48,222 bases of DNA, from NCBI GenBank assembly GCA_013215055.1, contig JABSRQ010000029.1, positions 7,360 through 55,581 of the forward strand. Direction: 5' to 3'. A model generated the notes under the pieces. It was not told where the DNA came from. It worked only from the letters and a program-made list of their open reading frames with translations, and searched no databases. Of the stretch, positions 17,575 to 25,356 are shown piece by piece (the first letter of the stretch is position 1; each line of letters opens with the position of its first letter). The translations under genes were made by a program, and so were the position numbers. This DNA is from Pseudomonadales bacterium. GTDB lineage: Bacteria > Pseudomonadota > Gammaproteobacteria > Pseudomonadales > DT-91.

Positions 17575-18561
17575 TTATAAACGCTGTAGGCCTTCGCTGT
17601 AATGAAATTGACCGCCGGCGCTGATGATAATCACATCGACGTTGTTAAGTTGATTGATTAATTGCAGGCCTTTTTTTATACCTAATACAAAAACAGTGGT
17701 AGAAAGTGCATCGGCCGTGGTTGAATCATCGGCCAGAATGCTAACCGATTGAATGGCATTATTGGGTGAATGGCCGGTTTTAGGGTTTAGAATATGATGG
17801 TAGCGTTTTCCGTCTTCGATAAAAAAACGCTCATAATCACCCGAAGTTGATAAAGCGACATTCTCCAGCGGTATTCTCAATATCTGTTGTGTTGTCTGCC
17901 GGGGGTTTTTAATCGCCACTACCCAGGGTTTGCCTTTTTTATCACCGATAAGTCGGCTATCACCACCGGCAGTGATGATCGCATGCTGCACACCTTTAGA
18001 CTGTAAAAAATCACAGACCTTATCTACCGCATGGCCTTTACCTATACCACCTAAATCAATTTTTAAATCGGGGTGTGTAAAACGTATGCTTTGATTTTTA
18101 TGATTCAGTTTGATGGCTTTATAGTTGATGCTCTGTAAATGCTTTTTTATCACTTTTTTATCGGGGTGGATCGAATTCTGGTAATCATATTTAAAACCGA
18201 TAGAGGCAAAGCTGATGTCAAATGCGCCCTGGGAAAGTTGTGAGATAGTTTGCGCTTTTTCTAATAGTTTAAATAATGTGGATGAGACGTGAATCGCTTG
18301 TGAAAAAGCGTGTTGATTAATGTGGTATAACTCACTGCTGGGGTCCAGCGGATTCATGCTTGAATCAACTTTGTGTAAAATTTTCAGGCTTTGGCTGAGT
18401 AAGGATTCAGCGTTATTTTCAGCCCAAAATTCAATATGAATATTGCTGCCCATGATAGCGGTATCATGGGCTATCCACTGAGCCTGGCAGACGCTGCTGA
18501 AGAGGGCTGTGCTGATCAATAAAATGACCAGCCTGAATTGTATGACATGTTTGATGAACAT
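17575..18561 (-). CDS. apbE: ApbE, FAD:protein FMN transferase
   Basis: A 328-residue protein with a signal peptide ending near S-V-C-Q-A-Q; the Cys is not in a good lipobox. ApbE transfers FMN from FAD to Ser/Thr of secreted proteins, using Mg2+. Family features are visible: GSNIHIEFWAE, the S-M-N-P-L-D-P-S-S-E-L motif, KIDLGGIGKGHAVDKV, ITAGGDSRLIGD, and HILNPKTGHSPNN with ADALSTTVFVLG near the C-terminus. Length is normal. It is convergent with the Tat-protein gene and followed upstream by DUF971. In this window the only protein found with a DxxSGA(T/S) motif is DUF3570, which makes it the likely substrate. Confidence 0.95.
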   Translation of the reverse strand: MFIKHVIQFRLVILLISTALFSSVCQAQWIAHDTAIMGSNIHIEFWAENNAESLLSQSLKILHKVDSSMNPLDPSSELYHINQHAFSQAIHVSSTLFKLLEKAQTISQLSQGAFDISFASIGFKYDYQNSIHPDKKVIKKHLQSINYKAIKLNHKNQSIRFTHPDLKIDLGGIGKGHAVDKVCDFLQSKGVQHAIITAGGDSRLIGDKKGKPWVVAIKNPRQTTQQILRIPLENVALSTSGDYERFFIEDGKRYHHILNPKTGHSPNNAIQSVSILADDSTTADALSTTVFVLGIKKGLQLINQLNNVDVIIISAGGQFHYSEGLQRL

Positions 18562-18566
18562 GGTTT

Positions 18567-18986
18567 TTATTCAGATTTATTAGGGGTGAATATCTCAACA
18601 ACATTGGCTTTAGCAGAGGCGCTCTGCGCGTGTTTTAAACCGGCGGCTTCAACACGGCTAAGATAGTCTTGCCAATGCGTCTCTTTATTGCAGGCCAAGT
18701 CATATAGATAATCCCAGGAATAAATGCCGCTATCATGGCCGTCACTAAAAAATAATCTTACGGCGTAATTACCTATAGATTCCAAACTATCGATTAAAAT
18801 ATTGTGTTTTCCTGTTTGTAACACTTCTTGGCCTGGGCCATGGCCTTTAACTTCGGCGCTGGGGGAATAGACACGTAATAACTCAAAGCTGACGCTGTGT
18901 TCTTCGCCGTTATCGTAGTTCAGTTGAATAACGCGGGATTGTCTGCGTACATCAATTTTTGTCAAACTAGGGGTATTTGGATTCAT
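18567..18986 (-). CDS. DUF971 protein (gamma-butyrobetaine hydroxylase-like N-terminal domain)
   Basis: A 139-residue cytoplasmic protein. The DUF971 fold covers about residues 8-105: TKIDVRRQSRVIQLNYDNG, then FELLRVYSPSAEVKGHG, then YAVRLFFSDGHDSGIYSWDYL, matching the N-terminal domain of gamma-butyrobetaine hydroxylases. It occurs alone in many proteobacteria, where its role is not known; some relatives are linked to iron-sulfur or quinone functions. The gene ends 5 bases before the apbE start, so the two are probably cotranscribed. Confidence 0.92.
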   Translation of the reverse strand: MNPNTPSLTKIDVRRQSRVIQLNYDNGEEHSVSFELLRVYSPSAEVKGHGPGQEVLQTGKHNILIDSLESIGNYAVRLFFSDGHDSGIYSWDYLYDLACNKETHWQDYLSRVEAAGLKHAQSASAKANVVEIFTPNKSE

Positions 18987-19051
18987 GTGCTTATCACTTC
19001 TTTATTTTCTGGGGCTATTGTAAAAGAGCCAGCATTAAAAAGCTTGTTCAC

Positions 19052-19993
19052 TTATATTGTTTTTCGGAAAAATTCTTCACGCAGGCAACGCAAATCATAA
19101 GCTGTGTTGATATCACAGGGGATAAACTGGATTTTTTGCCCCGGCATTGCCTGAGCAATTTTTTCTATATCCACAGCGATGATATTACCTAATTTGGGGT
19201 AGCCCCCTATGGTTTGCCGGTCTCTTAAAAGCACAATGGGCTGGCCATCGGCAGGTATTTGAATAGCCCCCAAGGTGATGCCTTCTGAGATGATACCTTT
19301 GAGTGCTGTTTGAATGGGCTCGCCGCTGAGCCGAAAGCCCATGCGATTGCTTTTATTGCTAACTTTATAGTGTTGCTGTAAAAATTTTTTCTGTTGTTCG
19401 CGGGTAAACAGCGGCCATTGTGAACCTGAAATAAAACGGCACTTTAAAAGTTGGTGATTATTATATTCAGGTTGTAAGGAGGCAGGCATAAATCTTTGCT
19501 GCGAGGTTTGTGGTGGCGAGAGAGCCTTGATTATTTCGCCTTTTTGCAGCGCTTTACCCTGTTGTTGGCCACCTAAATGTTCACGTTCTACCGTGCAGCA
19601 TGAAGAGAAAATAGACGGGCAAAAAAAGCCACCTTGCAGGCTTAAATAGGCTCTTGTGCCCTGCATTTTGGGGCCTGAAAAGCTTAAATAATCCCCTTTT
19701 TTTGCATTAAATGTTTGCCAGTTCTTTAGGCTTCGATTATTTAACTTCGCATGAAAATTTGCACCAGTAATCACGAGTTGACAGTCAGATAATATCTCGC
19801 ACTTAAAAAAACCAAAGCTGATTTCAAGGCAAGGGCTATTTTCTGAATTGTGTAATAAACGGTTGGCCCATCGATAGGCATATTCGTCCATAGGGCCTGA
19901 TGCTGTTAATCCCAGGTGTTGATGGTTTTTTCGACCGCCATCGATAAACAGCGTTTGTAATCCAGGTTTTAAAACCTGTAAAACCGGCTTCAT
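19052..19993 (-). CDS. pxpC: 5-oxoprolinase subunit C
   Basis: 313 residues, biotin-dependent carboxyltransferase AHS2 fold (KipA/PxpC type). Visible motifs: LQTLFIDGGRKNHQHLGLTASGPMDEYAYRWAN, CLEISFGFFKCEI, NRMGFRLSGEPI, SEGITLGAIQIPADGQPIVLLRDRQTIGGYPKLG. PxpABC cleaves 5-oxoproline (pyroglutamate) to glutamate with ATP. The start overlaps the pxpB stop by ATGA. It is the last gene of the three-gene operon. Confidence 0.96.
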   Translation of the reverse strand: MKPVLQVLKPGLQTLFIDGGRKNHQHLGLTASGPMDEYAYRWANRLLHNSENSPCLEISFGFFKCEILSDCQLVITGANFHAKLNNRSLKNWQTFNAKKGDYLSFSGPKMQGTRAYLSLQGGFFCPSIFSSCCTVEREHLGGQQQGKALQKGEIIKALSPPQTSQQRFMPASLQPEYNNHQLLKCRFISGSQWPLFTREQQKKFLQQHYKVSNKSNRMGFRLSGEPIQTALKGIISEGITLGAIQIPADGQPIVLLRDRQTIGGYPKLGNIIAVDIEKIAQAMPGQKIQFIPCDINTAYDLRCLREEFFRKTI

Positions 19994-20700
19994 CTTTCCA
20001 CCTCTATTTTACCACCTTGCTTAAGGTATTCATCACGGCTAATGGCGGTGAATTTCACCGTATCGCCGGTGTTAAGCATATTGGGTATGGGGCATGAGGC
20101 ATCGAATAGGTTTATTGGGCTGCGGCCTATGATATGCCAGCCACCAGGGCTGGCTTGTGGGTATATTGCGGTTTGTAAGTCTGAAATAGCCACTGCACCT
20201 GCAGGCACCCAGGTTCTTGGTGTGCTTTTACGCGCCATGTTGAGTTTCTCATCTAATAAACCCATAAAAGCAAAACCCGGCGCAAAACCCATGGCATATA
20301 CTTGGTAGTTTTTTTGCTGGTGGCATAAGGCTATTTCCTGCCAGCTGAGCGCCAGTTTTGTACTCAGTGAGGTTAAATCCCAGCCTACATCGGGGTGGTA
20401 ATACACTGGGATTTCAATGCAGGGTTTTTCTGCTTTTGGCTTTATTTCAGCCGTGTGCTTTATCTCTAAAGAATGCTGCATTGCCTGTTGCGCTTGATCA
20501 GGAGGAAACTGCAGGCAATCAAATTCTATTAACAACGTGGTGTATGCGGGGGTTAAATCCATTAAAGCTGGGCCAAAAACGTTTTTGGCCACTTCAGTGG
20601 CAATCTGGATATCAGGTAATATGGTGGGCGTTATATGGTCACAAAAGCGTAGCAATAAATGGCTTTCGCTGAGTAATTCATAAGTTACTGCAGATTTCAT
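19990..20700 (-). CDS. pxpB: 5-oxoprolinase subunit B
   Basis: 236 residues, AHS1 fold (KipI/PxpB type). Visible motifs: LIEFDCLQFPPDQ, IPVYYHPDVGWDLTSLS, VYAMGFAPGFAFMGLL, TPRTWVPAGAVAIS, IYPQASPGGWHIIGRSPI. It forms the 5-oxoprolinase complex with PxpA and PxpC. Both ends overlap neighbours by 4 bases (ATGA), which implies translational coupling and matched subunit amounts. Confidence 0.96.
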   Translation of the reverse strand: MKSAVTYELLSESHLLLRFCDHITPTILPDIQIATEVAKNVFGPALMDLTPAYTTLLIEFDCLQFPPDQAQQAMQHSLEIKHTAEIKPKAEKPCIEIPVYYHPDVGWDLTSLSTKLALSWQEIALCHQQKNYQVYAMGFAPGFAFMGLLDEKLNMARKSTPRTWVPAGAVAISDLQTAIYPQASPGGWHIIGRSPINLFDASCPIPNMLNTGDTVKFTAISRDEYLKQGGKIEVER

Positions 20701-21431
20701 GGCTTCTTTAACAAGGTTTTAAGTTGAATGATTTGCTCTACTGCTTGTGCATTGTCGCCATGCACACAGAGGGTATCGGCCTCCAGGGTGATGGTTCTTC
20801 CGTTGATGCTTGTTACGGTGCCGTGCTGGGCTAGTTGTTGAACTTGTTTCATTATGGCTTTTGATGAGGTTAAAACCGCACCTTCTTCGGTCCTGGCAAG
20901 CAATAACCCCTGATCATCATACGCTCTGTCGGCAAAGGCTTCGAATAACACGTTAATGCCATGTTTGCTGGCCAGGTTTCTGAAGCTTTGATTCTTGGGG
21001 GTGGCCATCATTAATAGAGGCAGGTTTTTATCAAATTTTTTGATGGCGGCAAAAATACCTTGTAAAACGTGATCGTCTTTCATCATATCGTTATAAAGCG
21101 CACCGTGGGGTTTAACGTAAGACATTTTACAGCCCTGACTTTGGCAAATGCCTACAAGCGCACCCAGTTGATATATTACAAAGGCTTCAATCTCATCACG
21201 GCTTAAGGCCATTGATCTGCGTCCAAACCCTTGTTTATCAGGGTATGAGGGGTGGGCACCTATTTTTACGTTGCAGGTTTTAGCCAGGGCTACGGTTTTG
21301 ACCATCACGCAAGGGTCGCCAGCATGGTAGCCACAGGCAATGTTAGCCATATCAATATGTGGCATCACCAGTGGGTCGGCTTCTATTTTCCAGTAGCCAA
21401 AAGATTCACCTAAGTCGCAATTCAATAACAT
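20697..21431 (-). CDS. pxpA: 5-oxoprolinase subunit A (LamB/YcsF family)
   Basis: 244 residues. The N-terminus LLNCDLGESFGYWKIEAD, the ANIACGYHAGDP motif, VKIGAHPSYPD, SYVKPHGALYNDM and the terminal VCVHGDNAQAVE-type segment are diagnostic of PxpA. First gene of pxpABC; its product binds 5-oxoproline in the complex. Because 5-oxoproline forms spontaneously from glutamine, this operon is a repair or salvage function. Confidence 0.97.
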   Translation of the reverse strand: MLLNCDLGESFGYWKIEADPLVMPHIDMANIACGYHAGDPCVMVKTVALAKTCNVKIGAHPSYPDKQGFGRRSMALSRDEIEAFVIYQLGALVGICQSQGCKMSYVKPHGALYNDMMKDDHVLQGIFAAIKKFDKNLPLLMMATPKNQSFRNLASKHGINVLFEAFADRAYDDQGLLLARTEEGAVLTSSKAIMKQVQQLAQHGTVTSINGRTITLEADTLCVHGDNAQAVEQIIQLKTLLKKP

Positions 21432-21583
21432 GTGCCAGCCTCTTTGATTCAGTCTCTATCTTAGCTTCCATACGTGGTCTTGTTAACCCGTGATACGGGA
21501 TATTGTCTTTGTTTCTAATTGCAGATATAACAATGAAGGGTCTATAGTTGATGGGTTATGTTTTTACGATAAAGGTGATAAAT

Positions 21584-22027
21584 ATGCAGGCATATAAAAA
21601 AGTGTTAGTCGCTATCGATTTGGAACATGAAGCGGAGGCGGTGATTAAAAAAGCCCTGGCCGTGAGCGCCGAGGATACGAATATTCATGTGGTCTATGTG
21701 GTTACACCGCTAACGGATGCGTTATATGCCAATGGTTTAGGCCTTGTATCGCCGATGTTAGAGGTTGAGGATTTACAGCAGGAGGCGATTAAAGCGTCTA
21801 AGGCACGTTTAACATCATTAGTTTCAAGTTTTACTAGCGCTAATATTAAAGCTGATGTGTTAGTGGGGGATACCGTTAGAACCCTTGTTGATGAAGCTAA
21901 GGATATAGAGGCGCAAGTGATTGTTATAGGCAGTCATGGCAAGAAGGGCTTGCAGTTATTGTTAGGTTCAACGGCTTCCGGTGTACTTCATCATGCCGGC
22001 TGTGATGTGTTGGCGGTTCGTTTATAA
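21584..22027 (+). CDS. Universal stress protein UspA family
   Basis: About 147 residues from the ATG at 21584, which has AAAGGTG 7 bases upstream; an upstream TTG and ATG in frame lack such a site and would add an atypical extension. The Rossmann-like USP fold is clear: YKKVLVAIDLEHEAE, NIHVVYVVTP, ADVLVGDTVRTLVDEA, VIVIGSHGKKGLQLLLGSTASGVLHHAGCDVLAVR. The GS(H)GKKG...GSTA motif is the ATP-binding loop of the E. coli UspA-like class. It is divergent from pxpA and directly upstream of the candidate CsrA-binding RNA, but separated from it by a promoter. Confidence 0.93.
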   Translation: MQAYKKVLVAIDLEHEAEAVIKKALAVSAEDTNIHVVYVVTPLTDALYANGLGLVSPMLEVEDLQQEAIKASKARLTSLVSSFTSANIKADVLVGDTVRTLVDEAKDIEAQVIVIGSHGKKGLQLLLGSTASGVLHHAGCDVLAVRL

Positions 22028-22051
22028 TTGTTTAATGACTATGGTCAATGT

Positions 22052-22106
22052 CTCACAAATTTTGGTGCTTATTTCCTATAGTCAGATTTTGTGAGTTATC
22101 TATAAT
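22052..22106 (+). promoter_or_regulatory. Promoter and dyad of the candidate small RNA
   Basis: A consensus TATAAT lies at 22101-22106, giving a start near 22112. The -35 region is poor (TAGTCA at 22079-22084), suggesting dependence on an activator. An exact inverted repeat, CTCACAAA at 22052-22059 and TTTGTGAG at 22088-22095, brackets the -35 region and is a candidate binding site. It is not followed by a T run and so is unlikely to be the uspA terminator. I did not find a good match to the GacA upstream activating sequence. Confidence 0.55.
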
Positions 22107-22111
22107 TACGA

Positions 22112-22256
22112 CAACAAGCAAGGGACAGGGAACATGAAAACCATAGCAATATAGTTTTCACGACACAGGGCATGTGTTGCTTGATTAAGGGACTGCACAA
22201 AGGGTTTTGTGTGACAGGGATAAGAGAAGGGCTTTCTTTAGGGGAAGCCCTTTTTC
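22112..22256 (+). ncRNA. Candidate CsrA/RsmA-sequestering small RNA (RsmY/RsmZ/CsrB type)
   Basis: About 145 nt with no ORF, between a TATAAT box and an intrinsic terminator. AGGGA occurs four times (22121-22125, 22127-22131, 22188-22192, 22216-22220), and GGG or GGGGA occurs in two more loops. Fold by eye: outer stem CAAGCAA (22115-22121)/TTGCTTG (22177-22183), inner stem ACATG (22132-22136)/CATGT (22171-22175), hairpin GAAAAC/GTTTTC (22136-22141/22154-22159), and CACAAA (22196-22201)/TTTGTG (22206-22211) with GGG in its loop, then the terminator. CsrA/RsmA binds GGA in loops, and such RNAs titrate it. In Pseudomonas aeruginosa rsmZ lies by fdxA and mutS; here those genes start 3.7 kb away. 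No homology search was possible. Confidence 0.6.
22227..22256 (+). terminator. Intrinsic terminator of the small RNA
   Basis: AAGGGCTT (22227-22234) pairs with AAGCCCTT (22245-22252), extended by two further pairs across a short loop. It is followed by a T-rich run from 22251. It faces the 3' end of radD, which is convergent. Confidence 0.8.
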
Positions 22257-22281
22257 TTTGCCTGGAATTTAATTTTGAGGA

Positions 22282-24081
22282 CTAAGAAAGGCCGTTAGCC
22301 AAGCGATAAGGGCCTTGGTAGTCGTAGATTTTTTCCTGAATTTGCCAATAATATTTTTGTTTGCGTGCGATAACAAAATCCGGTGCGCTAAAAAGATGGC
22401 TTTTATCTAACAGTTCTTCCAGTTTTGTAAAATAAGGCCGCTGCGTCGTATTTAATAAACCTTGAGCAAATCGTGGACCAAAACTTTGATTGAAATAAAA
22501 ACACTGGCCTTTGTGATTAAGGTCAAAAGACTCGGTTAGCTCCAGGCCGTCTTCATCATAATAGTGAATTTTTAATCGCCCCTTGTTATCGCTGAAACGC
22601 ATGCCAGAGCAACGAATAACCATGGCGTTTTTTAAGTTTAAAGCCTGTTTAAGTTTTTCATCCGGGTCTATCAGTACCTTATCGCAGTGTTCGCAGCGCC
22701 TGGCTGCGATATCATTTTCTTGCATGCAATCAGGGCATTGTTTAAACCGAAAGCGAAATTGGCAGCGACGGCGAGCCCCATCTATCTCTTCAATAGATTG
22801 GCAACGTCGGCCATAATGCTCAATCAAATCACCGTCATCATCAACAATGCCCCAGAAACTATTGTGGAATTCACACACGGGACAGGGGATGGAAACCGGC
22901 ACAGATTGGCTGTTAGGTTTATCTTCACCAATTTCAGGCTGATATATATCATAACCATTACCAGCATAATCAATCACCAGGCAATCTTTTTTATCCGGTG
23001 CTAAGCGCAAGCCCCTGCCGATAATTTGCTGATAGAGGCTCACCGATTGTGTAGGGCGTAAGATGGCGATCATATCAACATGGGGTGCATCAAAACCGGT
23101 GGTTAATACAGAGACATTAATCAGGTATTTAAGCTGCTGTTGCTTAAATGTGTTGATAATCTCATCACGCTGCGAGGCCTCGGTAGCGCCGGTGATTAAT
23201 GCGGCATCGTGAATACCTTGTTGCTGTAGGTAGGCATAAATCTCTTTAGCGTGATCGACGGTGGCGGCAAAAATCATCACGCCTTTACGATCTTTTGCCA
23301 GCTCTACAATTTGTTCACTAATACCTTTGGTAACACGTCGGTGTTTGTGCAGCAGTATATTCATCGCCTTTTCACTGTATTGGCCTTGGCTGCTGGCCGT
23401 AAGCTGGCTGAAATCATAATGGCTGATGCTTGCATCAATAAGCTTCGGTACGGTTAGGTAGTTGTTTTTTATCATGTAGCGCAGTGGTAGCTCATAAACA
23501 CAGCTGATAAAAAGTCGTTCATCGGTGGTGCGCACAAAACCCTGGTGATGGTATTGATAAATCCAGCCAGAGCCTAAACGGTAGGGCGTTGCAGTCAGGC
23601 CAAATACTTTAAATGATGCATTGTTTTGGCACAGTTGTTCGATCAATAACTGGTATTGGGTTTTACCGTTAGTTTTACCGGGGATGAGTTCGTCGCTTTC
23701 TGCCTCTTGAATATTGACCCTATGGCATTCATCGATAATCAGTAGGCTATGTTGCTGGGCAAAAAGAGGCAGGTTGCGTGCTACCGATTGAATGCTGGCA
23801 AAGGGCACCCGGTGATGCAGGTCTTTTTGTTTTAAGCCTGCGGAGAATATACCGGCTTCTATGCCGTAACTGATAAATTTATCGTGGTTTTGTTCTACCA
23901 GCTCTTTGACATGGGCCAGGACTAATACTTTACCTTTTGCACGCCTGGCAAGCTCGGCAATGACCAGGCTTTTGCCAGCACCGGTGGGTAGAACAATCAT
24001 TGCCGCTTCATTGGATTTTTTGAAGTGCGCAATGGTGGCATCAACGGCTTGTTGTTGATAATCGCGTAATACAAAGGCCAT
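22282..24081 (-). CDS. radD: RadD-type DEAD/DEAH-box helicase
   Basis: A 599-residue protein, close to E. coli RadD (YejH, 586 residues). Walker A LPTGAGKS (31-38), DECH box IIDECHR (about 115-121), GLTATPYRLGSGWIYQ, motif V-VI region LTTGFDAPHVDMIAILRPTQSVSLYQQIIGRGLR. A C-terminal Cys-rich zinc-ribbon region (CPVCEF; CPDCMQEN; CEHCDK) is also present, as in RadD. RadD is implicated in recovery of damaged replication forks with RecA and SSB. The gene is 8 bases downstream of a small lipoprotein gene and is probably cotranscribed with it. Confidence 0.95.
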   Translation of the reverse strand: MAFVLRDYQQQAVDATIAHFKKSNEAAMIVLPTGAGKSLVIAELARRAKGKVLVLAHVKELVEQNHDKFISYGIEAGIFSAGLKQKDLHHRVPFASIQSVARNLPLFAQQHSLLIIDECHRVNIQEAESDELIPGKTNGKTQYQLLIEQLCQNNASFKVFGLTATPYRLGSGWIYQYHHQGFVRTTDERLFISCVYELPLRYMIKNNYLTVPKLIDASISHYDFSQLTASSQGQYSEKAMNILLHKHRRVTKGISEQIVELAKDRKGVMIFAATVDHAKEIYAYLQQQGIHDAALITGATEASQRDEIINTFKQQQLKYLINVSVLTTGFDAPHVDMIAILRPTQSVSLYQQIIGRGLRLAPDKKDCLVIDYAGNGYDIYQPEIGEDKPNSQSVPVSIPCPVCEFHNSFWGIVDDDGDLIEHYGRRCQSIEEIDGARRRCQFRFRFKQCPDCMQENDIAARRCEHCDKVLIDPDEKLKQALNLKNAMVIRCSGMRFSDNKGRLKIHYYDEDGLELTESFDLNHKGQCFYFNQSFGPRFAQGLLNTTQRPYFTKLEELLDKSHLFSAPDFVIARKQKYYWQIQEKIYDYQGPYRLANGLS

Positions 24082-24089
24082 AACAGAGC

Positions 24090-24497
24090 TTATAAACTGG
24101 CCGTTTTATTGCAACGGTATGCTGTGCCTTTTGCTTTTAACGTAAAGGCATCTTCATAATAATATTGGTTCGTGGCTTTAGGCGCTTTCATGGTTGGCGT
24201 GCGTAAATAGTTTTCCAGGCGCTGGGTTTGATAATAGGTTTTTATCGTAGCTAGTAAAACGGTATCAGCTTGATATTTAACCGCTGCTTGATGGCGTAAG
24301 TCATTTTTAACTTCATCATCAAAGGTGCCGTAGCCAATAACTGCACCTTGAAGCTTACAGTTTTTTAATAAACCAGGCTCTTTGGTGAGCAGTACCGCAG
24401 CAGCTTCGGTAGAGGGTTGGGGGTGTTCTTCCACGTTTGAGCAGGATGCCAATAGTAAAAAACTGGTAAAACAGTGAGTTTTGATGGCTGACTTCAT
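24090..24497 (-). CDS. Small lipoprotein (DUF4156-like)
   Basis: A 135-residue protein with a lipobox L-A-S-C (Cys19). The mature region has CKLQGAVIGYGTFDD, then KNDLRHQAAVKYQADTVLLATI, which matches the pattern of DUF4156-like RcsF-type small lipoproteins (a Cys, then an NDLRNQAA-like helix, then a GAD-like turn). A second Cys near the C-terminus (YRCNKT) could pair with the first mature one. Family assignment is from pattern only. Situated upstream of radD, with which it probably shares a transcript. Confidence 0.75.
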   Translation of the reverse strand: MKSAIKTHCFTSFLLLASCSNVEEHPQPSTEAAAVLLTKEPGLLKNCKLQGAVIGYGTFDDEVKNDLRHQAAVKYQADTVLLATIKTYYQTQRLENYLRTPTMKAPKATNQYYYEDAFTLKAKGTAYRCNKTASL

Positions 24498-24613
24498 AAT
24501 AAAAAATCTGATTTCAAAGCGTAAAGAGAGGCTATTGTAAGAGCTTTTTATATTTTAGCGGAAGTATTATTGGAAATTTGTTTAAATGGCTCTGAAAACT
24601 ACGAGGTGGCAGT

Positions 24614-25168
24614 ATGTCAGATGAAACGCAGCAATTACTGATTCAGCAGATGAAAAACTGGGTGCTTAATACGGTTGTAGGGCTGAATTTTTGTCCCTTT
24701 GCCAGAAAGCCTTTGGAAGATGATGCGATTAACTACTGTGTCGTAGGCAGCAGTAAGAAACAGGCCGTGTTGGAGATGTTATTGCAGCAATGTGTTTTGT
24801 TAGAGGAAGATCAAAATATCGCCACCAGCTTAATCATACTTGATCTGGGATTTGCCGATTTCTACGCCTATTTAGAGGTATTGGATCTGGCCTTAGCGCT
24901 TTTGTCAGCGGAAGGTTATGACGGGGTTTATCAATTGGCCAGTTTTCACCCTGAGTATTGTTTTGATGGGCTGGAATTTGATGATGCGGCCAATTTTACC
25001 AATCGTGCACCTTTTCCGGTGTTACATTTAATTCGTGAGCAGGAATTAACCGATCTTCTATTGGTATATCCGCAGCCTGAAAAAATTCCGGAGAGAAATA
25101 TACAATTTGCACGAGAAAAGGGTGTGGTCTTTTTGCAGAATTTATTAAATCAATCTAAACAAGTATAA
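24614..25168 (+). CDS. DUF1415 family protein
   Basis: A 184-residue cytoplasmic protein. The motif GLNFCPFARKP near the N-terminus and ASFHPEYCFDGLEFDDAANFTNRAPFPVLHLIRE in the middle are diagnostic of DUF1415. Function is unknown; the Cys-Pro motif and a conserved His-Pro are the likeliest active residues. The start has GAGGTGG about 8 bases upstream. Monocistronic, convergent with a small 58-codon gene. Confidence 0.93.
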   Translation: MSDETQQLLIQQMKNWVLNTVVGLNFCPFARKPLEDDAINYCVVGSSKKQAVLEMLLQQCVLLEEDQNIATSLIILDLGFADFYAYLEVLDLALALLSAEGYDGVYQLASFHPEYCFDGLEFDDAANFTNRAPFPVLHLIREQELTDLLLVYPQPEKIPERNIQFAREKGVVFLQNLLNQSKQV

Positions 25169-25179
25169 ATGACTGCCCT

Positions 25180-25356
25180 CTAGTCATGAGGGCGATATTG
25201 TTTGATAAACACTTCACCGGCCATTGTAGCGGCAGCCTTGGTGTTAAAGCATTCGCTGCGTAATATATGCCCGCCTGAGCTGATAACGGTGTAGAAGTGA
25301 TGATTACGGTGTTCAATTTTAATGGTGACCGAAATACGGCTGTTATTATTTAGCAT
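25180..25356 (-). CDS. Small 58-residue protein, unknown function
   Basis: An ORF of 58 codons. The ATG at 25356 is preceded by AGGACG with a 6-base gap. The product opens MLNNNSRISVTIKIEHRNH, then HFYTVISSGG and ends in a helical stretch with AAATMAGEVFIKQY. It looks like a compact beta-then-alpha fold with no signal peptide. The 3' end abuts a hairpin GCCCTC/GAGGGC that spans the stop. The ribosome site, the globular composition and the lack of another gene here argue that it is real. I do not recognise the family. Confidence 0.6.
   Translation of the reverse strand: MLNNNSRISVTIKIEHRNHHFYTVISSGGHILRSECFNTKAAATMAGEVFIKQYRPHD

Noticed and set aside
25176..25193. Terminator of the DUF1415 gene
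   Set aside because: The GCCCTC/GAGGGC hairpin lacks a T run on the plus strand, so it is not called as a terminator.
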